A DNA stretch of 64,000 bases from Streptomyces griseoflavus (GTDB lineage Bacteria; Actinomycetota; Actinomycetes; Streptomycetales; Streptomycetaceae). Below the pieces are notes generated by a model. That model had not been told where the DNA came from. It ran no database searches and was given only the letters and a program-made list of their open reading frames with translations. The stretch is taken from assembly GCF_014649995.1 (NCBI RefSeq), contig NZ_BMUC01000001.1, positions 964,177 through 1,028,176 on the forward strand. Direction: 5' to 3'. The translations under genes and the position numbers were made by a program. Below are positions 10,559 through 21,104 of this stretch, one piece after another. Each line of letters opens with the position of its first letter. Positions within the stretch are counted from its first letter, which is position 1.

Positions 10559-11653
10559 GTGCATGTCGTACTCGCCGGCGGAGGAACCGCGGGCCATATC
10601 GAGCCCGCGCTCGCCCTCGCGGATGCCCTGCGCAGGCATGATCCGGCCGTGGGCATCACGGCCCTGGGCACGGAACGCGGCCTCGAGACCCGTCTCGTAC
10701 CCGAGCGCGGGTACGAACTGGCGCTGATTCCCGCCGTACCGCTGCCACGCAAGCCGACCCCCGAGCTGATCACCGTCCCGGGGAGGCTGCGCGGCACCAT
10801 CAAGGCGACCGAGCAGATCCTGGAGCGCACCAAGGCGGACGCCGTGGTCGGCTTCGGCGGCTACGTCGCCCTGCCCGGCTACCTCGCGGCCAAGCGGCTC
10901 GGTGTGCCGATCGTCGTCCACGAGGCCAACGCCCGCCCGGGCCTCGCCAACAAGATCGGCTCGCGCTACGCCGCCCAGGTCGCCGTCTCCACGCCGGACA
11001 GCAAGCTGCGCGACTCCCGCTACATCGGCATCCCGCTGCGCCGCTCCGTGGCCACCCTGGACCGTGCCGCGATGCGCCCGGAGGCACGCGCCGCGTTCGG
11101 CCTCGACCCCAACCTGCCGACGCTGCTGGTCTCCGGCGGTTCGCAGGGCGCCCGCCGGCTCAACGAGGTCGTGCAGCAGGTCGCTCCGTGGCTCCAGCAG
11201 GCCGGGATCCAGATCCTGCACGCGGTCGGCCCGAAGAACGAACTGCCGCAGGTGCAGCAGATGCCGGGTATGCCGCCCTACATCCCGGTAAGTTACCTGG
11301 ACCGGATGGACCTCGCGTACGCCGCCGCGGACATGATGCTCTGCCGCGCGGGCGCGATGACCGTCGCCGAGCTCTCCGCCGTCGGACTCCCGGCCGCCTA
11401 CGTCCCGCTGCCCATCGGCAACGGCGAACAGCGGCTCAACGCCCAGCCGGTGGTCAAGGCCGGCGGCGGACTGCTGGTGGACGACGCGGAACTGACGCCC
11501 GAGTGGGTCCAGCAGAACGTGCTGCCGGTGCTCGCCGACCCGCACCGGCTGTACGAGATGTCCCGCGCCGCCGCCGAGTTCGGCCGCCGGGACGCCGACG
11601 ACCTGCTCGTCGGCATGGTGTACGAGGCGATCGCCGCCCGTGCCCACCGCTAG
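10559..11653 (+). CDS. murG: UDP-GlcNAc:lipid I N-acetylglucosaminyltransferase MurG
   Basis: Peripheral membrane glycosyltransferase that converts lipid I to lipid II on the cytoplasmic face. It is 364 aa, with the N-terminal GGGTAGHIEPALA loop at about 6-18 and the C-terminal donor-binding motif around GAMTVAELSAVGLPAAYVPLP. The GTG start at 10559 has GGAGAGCGG upstream and lies 6 nt after the ftsW stop. The final residues are followed by a 26-bp gap to ftsQ. Confidence 0.96.
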   Translation: MHVVLAGGGTAGHIEPALALADALRRHDPAVGITALGTERGLETRLVPERGYELALIPAVPLPRKPTPELITVPGRLRGTIKATEQILERTKADAVVGFGGYVALPGYLAAKRLGVPIVVHEANARPGLANKIGSRYAAQVAVSTPDSKLRDSRYIGIPLRRSVATLDRAAMRPEARAAFGLDPNLPTLLVSGGSQGARRLNEVVQQVAPWLQQAGIQILHAVGPKNELPQVQQMPGMPPYIPVSYLDRMDLAYAAADMMLCRAGAMTVAELSAVGLPAAYVPLPIGNGEQRLNAQPVVKAGGGLLVDDAELTPEWVQQNVLPVLADPHRLYEMSRAAAEFGRRDADDLLVGMVYEAIAARAHR

Positions 11654-11679
11654 AGGCGCATGACGGAAGGGCAGGGAGC

Positions 11680-12474
11680 GTGGCCGGATCGACCACCGCG
11701 GAGCGCGGTGAACGCAAGCGGGAGTCGTCCGGCCCGCCGCCCGTCCGGCGGTTCCACCGTCGGCGTCTTCGTCGGATCATCGCATCGGCAATTGCCCTGG
11801 TGTTCCTCGGCAGCGGCGCGTTCTGGCTGCTGTACGGGTCCGATCTGGTGCGCGTGGAGCGCGTCTCGGTGTCGGGAACCCGTGTCCTGACGGCCGCCCA
11901 GGTGCGCGAGGCCGCCGACGTCCCGCTCGGGGAACAGCTGATCTCCGTAGACACCGGGGCGATCGAGGCCCGGATCGCCAAGGCATTGCCCCGAATCGAC
12001 ACGATTGACGTGGTCCGTACCTGGCCGCACGAAATCACGTTGAAAGTGACGGAACGCACCCCGGTTCTTCTCGTCCACAAAGAAGGAAAGTTCATCGAAG
12101 TGGACGACGAAGGTGTCCGGTTCGCCACGGTTTCCAAGGCCGTCAAAGGTGTACCCGAGCTGAAATGGGAAACCCCGGGAAGGGGTTCGGCCTCGGCGAG
12201 CCTGCGCCGGTTCGGCGAGGACCGGCTGGTGCGGGCGGCGGTGCGGGTGGCCGGCGCCCTTCCGGACCCCGTGGCGGGGGCCACCCGGAGCGTCAAGGTC
12301 CGTTCCTACGACGACATCTCGCTGGAGCTGGCGGACGGCCGCACGGTCGACTGGGGGAGCAGTGAGAAGGGAGCCGAGAAGGGCCGTACTCTCGGCGCGC
12401 TGATGAAAGCCGAGCCCCGCGCGCGGCACTTCGACGTCAGTGTTCCCACGGCTCCGGCGTCATCGGGGAGTTGA
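11680..12474 (+). CDS. ftsQ: Cell division protein FtsQ (DivIB)
   Basis: Bitopic divisome protein, 264 aa. A very basic cytoplasmic N-terminus (residues about 10-31) is followed by one membrane helix at about 32-52, a POTRA domain at about 56-125 and a beta-rich FtsQ domain. GTG 11680 was chosen because it has GCAGGGAG immediately upstream and follows the murG stop; the same frame stays open further upstream only as a shadow of murG. Codon choice between about 11960 and 12180 is less GC-biased than in its neighbours. The ftsZ promoter region follows. Confidence 0.93.
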   Translation: MAGSTTAERGERKRESSGPPPVRRFHRRRLRRIIASAIALVFLGSGAFWLLYGSDLVRVERVSVSGTRVLTAAQVREAADVPLGEQLISVDTGAIEARIAKALPRIDTIDVVRTWPHEITLKVTERTPVLLVHKEGKFIEVDDEGVRFATVSKAVKGVPELKWETPGRGSASASLRRFGEDRLVRAAVRVAGALPDPVAGATRSVKVRSYDDISLELADGRTVDWGSSEKGAEKGRTLGALMKAEPRARHFDVSVPTAPASSGS

Positions 12475-12753
12475 CGGGTATCCGTGCAGGCCAGCACCCT
12501 GGTTGGGCAGCGCTACGGCTGATCACATAGGGTGAAAAGAAAAACGGGAGGTTCGGCGTGTTCGTTGAACGTGCGCCGCTTGTCGACTTAGTGTCCTGTT
12601 CAGAAGACTCCAGGGAACAGACACACTGGTAACCCTAAACTTCAACGTTAGGGTTCGGGTCGGCGCTACGGACCGTCCCATTCGGCATCAGTCGTCGGAT
12701 CGCGGCGCTTCCGCGAGAAGACGACACGTAACTCGAGGCGAGAGGCCTTCGAC
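12475..12753 (+). promoter_or_regulatory. ftsQ-ftsZ intergenic promoter region
   Basis: 279 bp without a gene, A/T-richer than its surroundings. Two promoter-like pairs are visible: TTGGGC (12503-12508) with TAGGGT (12528-12533), spacer 19; and TTGAAC (12565-12570) with TAGTGT (12589-12594), spacer 18. GACAC, the WhiA-recognised pentamer in Streptomyces, lies at 12620-12624. An 8-bp inverted repeat (AACCCTAA at 12631-12638, TTAGGGTT at 12648-12655) follows. In S. coelicolor ftsZ is known to have several promoters, one developmentally controlled; assigning them here is inference. GAGGCGAGAGG at 12735-12745 is the ribosome-binding site. Confidence 0.7.
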
Positions 12754-13943
<1,190 letters not shown>

Positions 13944-13947
<4 letters not shown>

Positions 13948-14672
13948 TAGGACCGCGCGAGAGCGTGAGCGGCGCGCACTTCGCCTTCACCGACCGGTGG
14001 GGCGGGGTGAGCGCCGCTCCGTATGAGGCACTCAACCTGGGCGGAGCGGTCGGCGACGACCCCGGGGCCGTGGGCGTCAACCGTGAACTGGCCGCCAAGT
14101 CGCTCGGCGTGGAAGCGGCCCGTGTGGTCTGGATGAACCAGGTGCACGGGGCCGACGCCGTCGTCGTCCACGAACCGTGGGGCGACCGCCCGGTCCCGGA
14201 GACCGACGCGATCGTCACCGCGCGGCGCGGACTCGTCCTCGCGGTGCTCACCGCCGACTGCGTGCCGGTGCTGCTCGCCGATCCCGTCGCCGGGGTCGTC
14301 GCGGCGGCCCACGCGGGCCGGCCCGGCATGACCGCCGGGATCGTGCCCGCGGCCGTGCGGGCCATGACCGGACTCGGCGCCGACCCCGCGAGGATCGTCG
14401 CCCGCACCGGACCCGCCGTCTGCGGACGGTGCTACGAGGTGCCCGAGGAGATGCGCGCCGAGGTGGCCGGGGCCGAACCGGCGGCCCACGCCACGACGAG
14501 CTGGGGCACCCCGGCGGTCGACGTGGCCGCCGGGGTGCACGCCCAGCTCGAACGGCTGGGCGTGCGCGACCGGGAGCGGTCGCCGGTGTGCACGCTGGAG
14601 TCGGCGGATCACTTCTCGTACCGCCGCGACCGCACCACCGGGCGGCTCGCGGGCTATGTGTGGCTGGATTGA
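13944..14672 (+). CDS. pgeF: Peptidoglycan editing factor PgeF / YfiH-LACC1 family
   Basis: A 242-aa member of the polyphenol-oxidase-like YfiH/DUF152 family. E. coli members remove mis-incorporated L-Ser-containing precursors from peptidoglycan synthesis; vertebrate LACC1 acts on purine nucleosides. Visible zinc-site elements are TADC near residue 94, AAHAG near 115 and CGRCYEV near 155, plus a C-terminal ADHFSYRRD element. The usual HAGWRG reads HAGRPG here. It starts with a GTGA overlap on ftsZ, so it is probably translated from the ftsZ message. The exact substrate is not shown by sequence. Confidence 0.85.
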
Positions 14673-14678
14673 TGGGAC

Positions 14679-15398
14679 ATGACGGACCGTAAGCGCGAAC
14701 TCGCCACGAACCTGGCGAAAGTGGAGGAGCGGATCGCCGCCGCGTGCGCCGCCGCCGGACGCGCGCGCGAGGAGGTGACCCTCGTCGTGGTCACCAAGAC
14801 CTACCCGGCCGGTGATGTGCGCATGCTGGCGGAACTCGGTGTGCGGCATGTCGCCGAGAACCGCGACCAGGACGCCGCGCCCAAGGCGGCCGCGTGCGCG
14901 GATCTGCCGCTCACCTGGCACTTCGTGGGACAACTTCAGACGAACAAGGTGCGCTCGGTGGTCGGTTATGCCGACTTCGTGCACTCCGTCGACCGGTCCC
15001 GGCTGGTGACGTCCCTCTCCAAGGAGGCCGTGCGGGCCGGCCGCGAGATCGGCTGCCTGATCCAGGTGGCGCTCGACGCCGGGGCGAGCGGCCGGGGCGA
15101 GCGCGGGGGCGTGGCGCCCGCCGGGATCGCGGAGTTGGCCGGTCTGGTCGCCGGGGCCGAAGGGCTGCGGCCGGCCGGGCTGATGACCGTCGCCCCCCTC
15201 ACCGGGGAGTACGCCGGACGTGAACAGGCGGCTTTCGAGCGGTTGATGGATTTGTCGACGGACCTGCGCAGGGACCATCCGGCTGCGAACATGGTCTCGG
15301 CAGGGATGAGCGCGGACCTCGAACAGGCCGTGGCCGCCGGAGCGACACATGTGCGCGTCGGCAGTGCGGTACTCGGAGTCCGCCCCGGGCTCGGGTAA
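14679..15398 (+). CDS. YggS/PLPBP family pyridoxal phosphate homeostasis protein
   Basis: A 239-aa single-domain PLP-binding TIM-barrel protein (YggS/YlmE/PROSC family) that buffers PLP and has no firm catalytic role. The PLP lysine is in VVVTKTYP (about residue 34), GQLQTNK follows near 87-93, and SAGMSADLEQAVAAG near 205-219 forms the phosphate-binding end. In Gram-positive bacteria this gene commonly lies between ftsZ and sepF, as here. It follows pgeF after 6 nt with ATG 14679. Confidence 0.92.
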   Translation: MTDRKRELATNLAKVEERIAAACAAAGRAREEVTLVVVTKTYPAGDVRMLAELGVRHVAENRDQDAAPKAAACADLPLTWHFVGQLQTNKVRSVVGYADFVHSVDRSRLVTSLSKEAVRAGREIGCLIQVALDAGASGRGERGGVAPAGIAELAGLVAGAEGLRPAGLMTVAPLTGEYAGREQAAFERLMDLSTDLRRDHPAANMVSAGMSADLEQAVAAGATHVRVGSAVLGVRPGLG

Positions 15399-15527
15399 CG
15401 TCGCCAAGAAGTCGGACCACAGCAGAAAATATGGTCAGTTCCGCCGAACAGCGGACGTAAAGACCTTGTGGATCGCGGGCACTTGGCGGTCGTCAGCGGA
15501 TCCACCACAGAGCGGAGGACTCGGAGC

Positions 15528-16169
15528 ATGGCCGGCGCGATGCGCAAGATGGCGGTCTACCTCGGCCTCGTGGAGGACGATGGGTACGACGGCCGCGGAT
15601 TCGACCCTGACGACGACTTTGAACCCGAACTCGACCCGGAGCCCGAGCGGGACCACCGGCGGCACGAGCCGTCGCACCAGCCCCACGGCTCACATCAGTC
15701 CCAAAGGGACGAAGAGGTACGAGTCGTGCACCCCCCCGCGCCGCGCGAGCCGGTCGCCCGTGCCGCCGCGCTTCCCGCGGAGTCGCCACGCCCGGCACGG
15801 ATCGCGCCCGTGGCATCCATCACACAAGAACGCGCAAGCCTGGAGAAGAACGCACCGGTGATCATGCCCAAGGTCGTGTCGGAACGAGAGCCTTACCGGA
15901 TCACCACACTTCACCCCCGGACCTACAACGAGGCCCGTACCATCGGGGAACACTTCCGTGAAGGCACACCGGTGATCATGAATCTCACTGAGATGGATGA
16001 CACAGATGCGAAGCGACTTGTCGACTTTGCGGCCGGTTTGGTGTTTGGTCTTCACGGCAGCATTGAGCGGGTGACGCAGAAGGTGTTCCTGCTGTCTCCT
16101 GCTAACGTCGATGTCACGGCGGAGGACAAGGCCCGCATCGCAGAGGGCGGGTTCTTCAACCAGAGCTGA
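15528..16169 (+). CDS. sepF: Cell division protein SepF
   Basis: A 213-aa FtsZ-binding protein that tethers Z-rings to the membrane. An N-terminal amphipathic membrane-targeting segment ([14 protein letters not shown]) is followed by an acidic/His-rich disordered linker (about 20-110) and the SepF core (about 125-205), which includes [17 protein letters not shown] and a VFLLSP strand. ATG 15528 has a GGAG nearby; an earlier in-frame start at 15468 adds residues before the amphipathic helix and is unlikely. The core uses less biased codons than its neighbours. An A/T-rich patch near 15420-15430 upstream may hold a promoter. Confidence 0.94.
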   Translation: MAGAMRKMAVYLGLVEDDGYDGRGFDPDDDFEPELDPEPERDHRRHEPSHQPHGSHQSQRDEEVRVVHPPAPREPVARAAALPAESPRPARIAPVASITQERASLEKNAPVIMPKVVSEREPYRITTLHPRTYNEARTIGEHFREGTPVIMNLTEMDDTDAKRLVDFAAGLVFGLHGSIERVTQKVFLLSPANVDVTAEDKARIAEGGFFNQS

Positions 16170-16218
16170 GACGCAGGACCGGATCGAGCAGTGCACAGGG
16201 GAGAGGGAAAAGCAGGCC

Positions 16219-16509
16219 ATGAGCGTGTTCGCGCAGGTGATCTACATCGCGCTGATGGTGTTCCTCATCGTGCTCATCTTCCGGTTGGTCATGGACTACG
16301 TGTTCCAGTTCGCCCGCTCGTGGCAACCCGGCAAGGCGATGGTGGTCGTCCTGGAGGCCACCTACACTGTCACCGATCCACCGCTGAAGCTTCTGCGGCG
16401 GTTCATCCCGCCGCTGCGTCTCGGGGGCGTGGCGCTCGACCTGTCCTTCTTCGTACTGATGATCATCGTCTACATCCTGATCTCGATCGTGGGCAATCTC
16501 GCGAGGTGA
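16219..16509 (+). CDS. YggT/YlmG family membrane protein
   Basis: A 96-aa membrane protein with two helices (about residues 5-25 and 72-94) separated by a cytoplasmic-looking loop containing the family segment DPPLKLLRRFIPPLR. YggT/YlmG proteins are linked to cell division and, in plastids, to nucleoid distribution; the molecular role is unknown. ATG 16219 has AGCAGG 3 nt upstream and GAGAGGG further back. It lies 49 bp after sepF and 52 bp before divIVA, the usual position. Confidence 0.88.
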   Translation: MSVFAQVIYIALMVFLIVLIFRLVMDYVFQFARSWQPGKAMVVVLEATYTVTDPPLKLLRRFIPPLRLGGVALDLSFFVLMIIVYILISIVGNLAR

Positions 16510-16561
16510 CTGTGGACGATACGGTCTTGCCGACTGCCGATGACTACGTTGAGGTGAAGAG

Positions 16562-17731
16562 ATGCCGTTGACCCCCGAGGACGTGCGGAACAAGCAGTTC
16601 ACGACCGTCCGCCTCCGAGAAGGCTATGACGAGGACGAGGTCGATGCCTTCCTCGACGAGGTCGAAGCCGAACTGACGCGCCTGCTCCGCGAGAACGAGG
16701 ACCTGCGCGCCAAGCTGGCCGCTGCCACGCGTGCCGCGGCGCAGAACCAGCAGAACATGCGCAAGCCTCCCGAGCCGCAGGACCAGCAGCAGCAACAGGG
16801 GCCGCCTCCGGGCATGCCCCAGCAGGGCATGCGAGGTCCCGGCGCTCCGGTGCCCGCCGGCATATCGGGCCCGCCGCAGCAGCAGATGGGTGGCCCCATG
16901 GGTGGCCCGCCCCAGCTGCCGAGCGGTGCTCCCCAACTGCCCGCCGGCCCCGGCGGACAGGGCGGCCCGCAGGGTCCCGGCCCCATGGGCCAGGGCCCCG
17001 GCCCGATGGGTCAGGGTCCCGGGCCGATGGGCCAGGGCGGCCCGATGCAGGGGCAGATGGGCCACGGCGGCCCGATGGGCGGTCCCCCCATGGGCGGCCC
17101 CGGTCTTCCCGGTCAGGGCGGCCCCGGCGGCGACAGCGCCGCACGGGTGCTGTCGCTGGCCCAGCAGACGGCCGACCAGGCGATCGCGGAGGCCCGTTCC
17201 GAGGCCAACAAGATCGTGGGCGAGGCGCGTTCGCGTGCCGAGGGTCTCGAGCGCGACGCCCGTGCCAAGGCCGACGCCCTGGAGCGGGACGCGCAGGAGA
17301 AGCACCGCGTCGCGATGGGCTCCCTGGAGTCCGCCCGCGCCACGCTGGAGCGCAAGGTCGAGGACCTGCGCGGCTTCGAGCGCGAGTACCGCACGCGGCT
17401 GAAGTCCTACCTGGAGTCGCAACTGCGTCAGCTGGAGACCCAGGCGGACGACTCGCTCGCCCCGCCGCGCCAGCCCGCGAGCGCCGCTCCGTCGCTCCCG
17501 CCGTCCCCGGCGCCGTCGATGGCTCCGGCCGGTGCCGGTGCGCCGTCCTACGGCAACCAGGGCATGGGCGGTGGCCCCGGCGGTCCGGCCGGCCCGTCCT
17601 ACGGCGGCCAGCAGCAGATGCAGCCGGCCATGACGCAGCCCATGGCGCCGGTCCGCCCGCAGGGCCCCGGTCCGATGGGTCAGGCGCCCTCGCCGATGCG
17701 CGGCTTCCTGATCGACGAGGACGACAACTGA
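16562..17731 (+). CDS. divIVA: Polar growth determinant DivIVA (Wag31-like)
   Basis: Coiled-coil protein that marks hyphal tips and recruits the polar growth machinery; essential in Streptomyces. At 389 aa it has the conserved DivIVA membrane-binding domain (about 1-65), a long Gln/Pro/Gly/Met-rich linker (about 66-195) built from repeated GPGPMGQ-like units, a second long coiled coil (about 200-300), and a Pro/Gly/Gln-rich tail ending FLIDEDDN. The long linker is characteristic of Streptomyces DivIVA. GAGGTGAAGAG lies directly before ATG 16562. It closes the dcw operon. Confidence 0.96.
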   Translation: MPLTPEDVRNKQFTTVRLREGYDEDEVDAFLDEVEAELTRLLRENEDLRAKLAAATRAAAQNQQNMRKPPEPQDQQQQQGPPPGMPQQGMRGPGAPVPAGISGPPQQQMGGPMGGPPQLPSGAPQLPAGPGGQGGPQGPGPMGQGPGPMGQGPGPMGQGGPMQGQMGHGGPMGGPPMGGPGLPGQGGPGGDSAARVLSLAQQTADQAIAEARSEANKIVGEARSRAEGLERDARAKADALERDAQEKHRVAMGSLESARATLERKVEDLRGFEREYRTRLKSYLESQLRQLETQADDSLAPPRQPASAAPSLPPSPAPSMAPAGAGAPSYGNQGMGGGPGGPAGPSYGGQQQMQPAMTQPMAPVRPQGPGPMGQAPSPMRGFLIDEDDN

Positions 17732-17774
17732 CGGCCCCATGGCCATGAGTACGGCGTAGCAGTCGGCAGCGTTC

Positions 17775-17817
17775 AGGGCGGGGCCCCGGGTTCACCAACC
17801 CGGGGCCCCGCCCTTTC
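17775..17817 (+). terminator. Terminator after divIVA
   Basis: Perfect 18-bp inverted repeat (17775-17792 with 17797-17814), 4-nt loop CACC, followed by TTT. It lies 44 bp beyond the divIVA stop and ends the dcw transcription unit. Confidence 0.9.
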
Positions 17818-17888
17818 GCTACGCGCGTTCACGGAGTATGCGCCGTTTGTTCGGAGCGGGGCGGGGTGTCCGACGTACGCAATGCCGA

Positions 17889-17930
17889 AGGCCCGGGCCG
17901 GACAGGATTCCTCCTGTCCGGCCCGGGCCT
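17889..17930 (-). terminator. Terminator after ileS
   Basis: Perfect 18-bp inverted repeat (17889-17906 with 17913-17930), 6-nt loop, 31 bp beyond the ileS stop on the minus strand. It sits back to back with the divIVA terminator, so this convergent junction has one hairpin per gene. Confidence 0.88.
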
Positions 17931-17960
17931 CGTACGCGGCGGGCGCCGAGGCGCGCGCCC

Positions 17961-20900
17961 CTACGCCTTGCGCAGCCGGAACGTCAGGGACAGGCCCTCG
18001 TCGGTGAACGGGGTGCCGTACGTGTCGTCCGCCTCGCCCCGGTCGAAGTCCGTCGCCAGGACCTCGTCGGCGATCAGCCCCGCGTGCTCCGCCAGCGCGG
18101 CGTCCGTCGCCGGGTCCGCCGACGTCCAGCGCAGCGCGATCCGGTCGGCCACGTCGAGGCCGCTGTTCTTGCGGGCCTCCTGGATCAGCCGGATCGCGTC
18201 ACGGGCCAGGCCCGCGCGGCGCAGTTCCTCGGTGATCTCCAGGTCGAGGGCGACCGTGGCGCCGGCGTCGGACGCCACCGACCAGCCCTCCCGCGGGGTC
18301 TCCGTGATGATCACCTCGTCGGGAGCGAGGGTGACCGTCTCGCCGTCGACCTCCACCGAGGCCGTGCCCTCGCGCAGCGCCAGGGACAGCGCGGCGGCGT
18401 CCGTGTGCGCGACCGCCTTGGCGACGTCCTGGACGCGCTTGCCGAACCGCTTGCCCAGCGCACGGAAGTTGGCCTTGGCCGTGGTGTCCACCAGCGAGCC
18501 GCCCACCTCGGACAGCGACGCCAGCGACTCGACGTTCAGCTCCTCGGTGATCTGCGCGCGCAGTTCGGCGTCGAGGCGGTCGAAGCCGCCCGCCGCGATC
18601 AGCGCCCGCCTCAGCGGCTGGCGGGTCTTCACCCCGGACTCCGCGCGCGTGGCCCGGCCCAGCTCCACCAGACGGCGCACCAGCACCATCTGCCGGGACA
18701 GCTCCGGGTCGATCGCCGACAGGTCCGCCTCCGGCCAGGAGGACAGGTGCACCGACTCCGGCGCGCCCGGCGTGACCGGGACGATCAGGTCCTGCCAGAC
18801 CCGCTCGGTGATGAACGGGGTCAGCGGCGCCATCAGCTGGGTGACCGTCTCCACGACCTCGTGCAGCGTGCGCAGCGCGGCCTTGTCGCCCTGCCAGAAG
18901 CGGCGGCGCGAGCGGCGCACGTACCAGTTGGAGAGGTCGTCGACGAACGCGGACAGCAGCTTGCCGGCGCGCTGGGTGTCGTAGCCCTCCAGCGCCCTGG
19001 TGACCTGGTCGGTGAGCGCGTGCAGTTCGGACAGCAGCCAGCGGTCGAGCACGGGACGGTCGGCGGGGGCCGGGTCGGCCGCGCTCGGCGCCCAGCCGGA
19101 CGTACGGGCGTACAGGGCCTGGAAGGCGACCGTGTTCCAGTACGTCAGCAGCGTCTTGCGGACGACCTCCTGGATGGTGCCGTGGCCCACCCTGCGCGCC
19201 GCCCACGGCGAACCGCCGGCCGCCATGAACCAGCGGACGGCGTCCGCGCCGTGCTGGTCCATCAGCGGGATCGGCTGCAGGATGTTGCCCAGGTGCTTGG
19301 ACATCTTGCGGCCGTCCTCGGCGAGGATGTGACCGAGGCAGACGACGTTCTCGTAGGAGGACTTGTCGAAGACCAGCGTGCCGATGGCCATCAGCGTGTA
19401 GAACCAGCCGCGGGTCTGGTCGATGGCCTCGCAGATGAACTGCGCCGGGTAGCGGGCCTCGAACAGCTCCTTGTTCCTGTACGGGTAGCCCCACTGCGCG
19501 AACGGCATCGAACCCGAGTCGTACCAGGCGTCGATGACCTCCGGCACGCGGGTGGCCGTCGCACCGCAGCCGTCCTGCGGGCAGGCGAAGGTGACCTCGT
19601 CGATGTACGGGCGGTGCGGGTCGAGGCCCGACTGGTCGGTGCCGGTCAGCCCGGTGAGCTCCGCGCGGGAGCCGACGACCGTGAGGTGGTCCTGCTCGCA
19701 GCGCCAGATCGGCAGCGGGGTGCCCCAGTAGCGGTTGCGGGAGAGCGCCCAGTCGATGTTGTTGTTCAGCCAGTCCCCGTAGCGGCCGTGCTTGACGGTG
19801 TCGGGGAACCAGTTGGTGTTCTCGTTCTCCCGCAGCAGCTCGTCCTTGACGGCCGTGGTGCGGATGTACCAGGACGGCTGCGCGTAGTAGAGCAGCGCGG
19901 TGTGGCAGCGCCAGCAGTGCGGGTAGCTGTGCTCGTACGGGACGTGCCGGAAGAGCAGGCCGCGCTCGTCGAGGTCGGCGGTGAGCCGCTCGTCGGCCTT
20001 CTTGAAGAAGACGCCGCCGACGAGCGGCACGTCCTCCTCGAAGGTGCCGTCGGGGCGGACGGGGTTGACCACGGGCAGGCCGTAGGAGCGGCAGACCCTG
20101 AGGTCGTCCTCACCGAAGGCGGGGGACTGGTGCACCAGACCCGTACCGTCCTCGGTGGTGACGTACTCGGCGTTCACCACGTAGTGGGCCGGCTCCGCGA
20201 ACTCCACCAGCTCGAAGGGGCGCCGGTACGTCCAGCGCTCCATCTCGGCACCGGTGAAGGTCCGGCCGGTGGCCTCCCAGCCCTCGCCGAGGGCCTTGCC
20301 GAGCAGCGGCTCCGCGACGACCAGCTTCTCCTCACCGTTCGTCGCGACGACGTAGGTCACCTCGGGGTGCGCGGCGACGGCCGTGTTGGACACCAGGGTC
20401 CACGGCGTGGTCGTCCACACCAGGAGGGCGGCCTCGCCGGCCAGCGGGCCGGAGGTGAGCGGGAAACGGACGAAGACGGAGGGGTCGACGACCGTCTCGT
20501 AGCCCTGCGCCAGCTCGTGGTCGGACAGGCCGGTGCCGCAGCGCGGGCACCAGGGGGCGACGCGGTGGTCCTGGACCAGCAGGCCCTTGCCGAAGATCTC
20601 CTTCAGGGACCACCAGACGGAGTCGACGTACTCCGGGTCCATGGTCCGGTAGGCGTCGTCGAGGTCGACCCAGTAGCCCATGCGGGTCGTCAGCTCGGAG
20701 AAGGCGTCGGTGTGCCGGGTGACCGACTCGCGGCACCGGGCGTTGAACTCGGCGATGCCGTACGCCTCGATGTCCTGCTTGCCGGAGAAGCCGAGCTCCT
20801 TCTCCACCGCCAGCTCGACGGGCAGGCCGTGGCAGTCCCAGCCGGCCTTGCGGGCCACGTGGTAGCCGCGCATGGTGCGGAAGCGGGGAAAGACGTCCTT

Positions 20901-21104
20901 GAAGACGCGGGCCTCGATGTGGTGGGCGCCGGGCATGCCGTTGGCGGTGGGCGGACCCTCGTAGAACACCCATTCGGGGCGTCCCTCGGACTGCTCCAGG
21001 CTCTTGGCGAAGATCTTCTGCTCGTCCCAGAACTTGAGCACCGTGTGCTCGAGGGCGGGCAGGTCGACCTGGGCGGGTACCTGGCGGTACGTCGGCGATG
21101 TCAT
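17961..21104 (-). CDS. ileS: Isoleucyl-tRNA synthetase IleS (long, eukaryote-like type)
   Basis: Class I synthetase charging tRNA-Ile. The 1047-aa product has a Rossmann catalytic domain, an editing (CP1) domain with HCWRCHTALLYYAQPSW-type residues at about 395-411, and a C-terminal anticodon-binding domain. The signature motifs differ from the textbook forms: the HIGH region reads PGAHH (about 58-62) and the KMSKS loop reads KMSKH (from Lys600). This fits the longer type-2 group rather than the E. coli type. ATG at 21104 has GGAGGAAG 8 nt upstream, which the leader can sequester (see T-box). Confidence 0.96.
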   Translation of the reverse strand: MTSPTYRQVPAQVDLPALEHTVLKFWDEQKIFAKSLEQSEGRPEWVFYEGPPTANGMPGAHHIEARVFKDVFPRFRTMRGYHVARKAGWDCHGLPVELAVEKELGFSGKQDIEAYGIAEFNARCRESVTRHTDAFSELTTRMGYWVDLDDAYRTMDPEYVDSVWWSLKEIFGKGLLVQDHRVAPWCPRCGTGLSDHELAQGYETVVDPSVFVRFPLTSGPLAGEAALLVWTTTPWTLVSNTAVAAHPEVTYVVATNGEEKLVVAEPLLGKALGEGWEATGRTFTGAEMERWTYRRPFELVEFAEPAHYVVNAEYVTTEDGTGLVHQSPAFGEDDLRVCRSYGLPVVNPVRPDGTFEEDVPLVGGVFFKKADERLTADLDERGLLFRHVPYEHSYPHCWRCHTALLYYAQPSWYIRTTAVKDELLRENENTNWFPDTVKHGRYGDWLNNNIDWALSRNRYWGTPLPIWRCEQDHLTVVGSRAELTGLTGTDQSGLDPHRPYIDEVTFACPQDGCGATATRVPEVIDAWYDSGSMPFAQWGYPYRNKELFEARYPAQFICEAIDQTRGWFYTLMAIGTLVFDKSSYENVVCLGHILAEDGRKMSKHLGNILQPIPLMDQHGADAVRWFMAAGGSPWAARRVGHGTIQEVVRKTLLTYWNTVAFQALYARTSGWAPSAADPAPADRPVLDRWLLSELHALTDQVTRALEGYDTQRAGKLLSAFVDDLSNWYVRRSRRRFWQGDKAALRTLHEVVETVTQLMAPLTPFITERVWQDLIVPVTPGAPESVHLSSWPEADLSAIDPELSRQMVLVRRLVELGRATRAESGVKTRQPLRRALIAAGGFDRLDAELRAQITEELNVESLASLSEVGGSLVDTTAKANFRALGKRFGKRVQDVAKAVAHTDAAALSLALREGTASVEVDGETVTLAPDEVIITETPREGWSVASDAGATVALDLEITEELRRAGLARDAIRLIQEARKNSGLDVADRIALRWTSADPATDAALAEHAGLIADEVLATDFDRGEADDTYGTPFTDEGLSLTFRLRKA

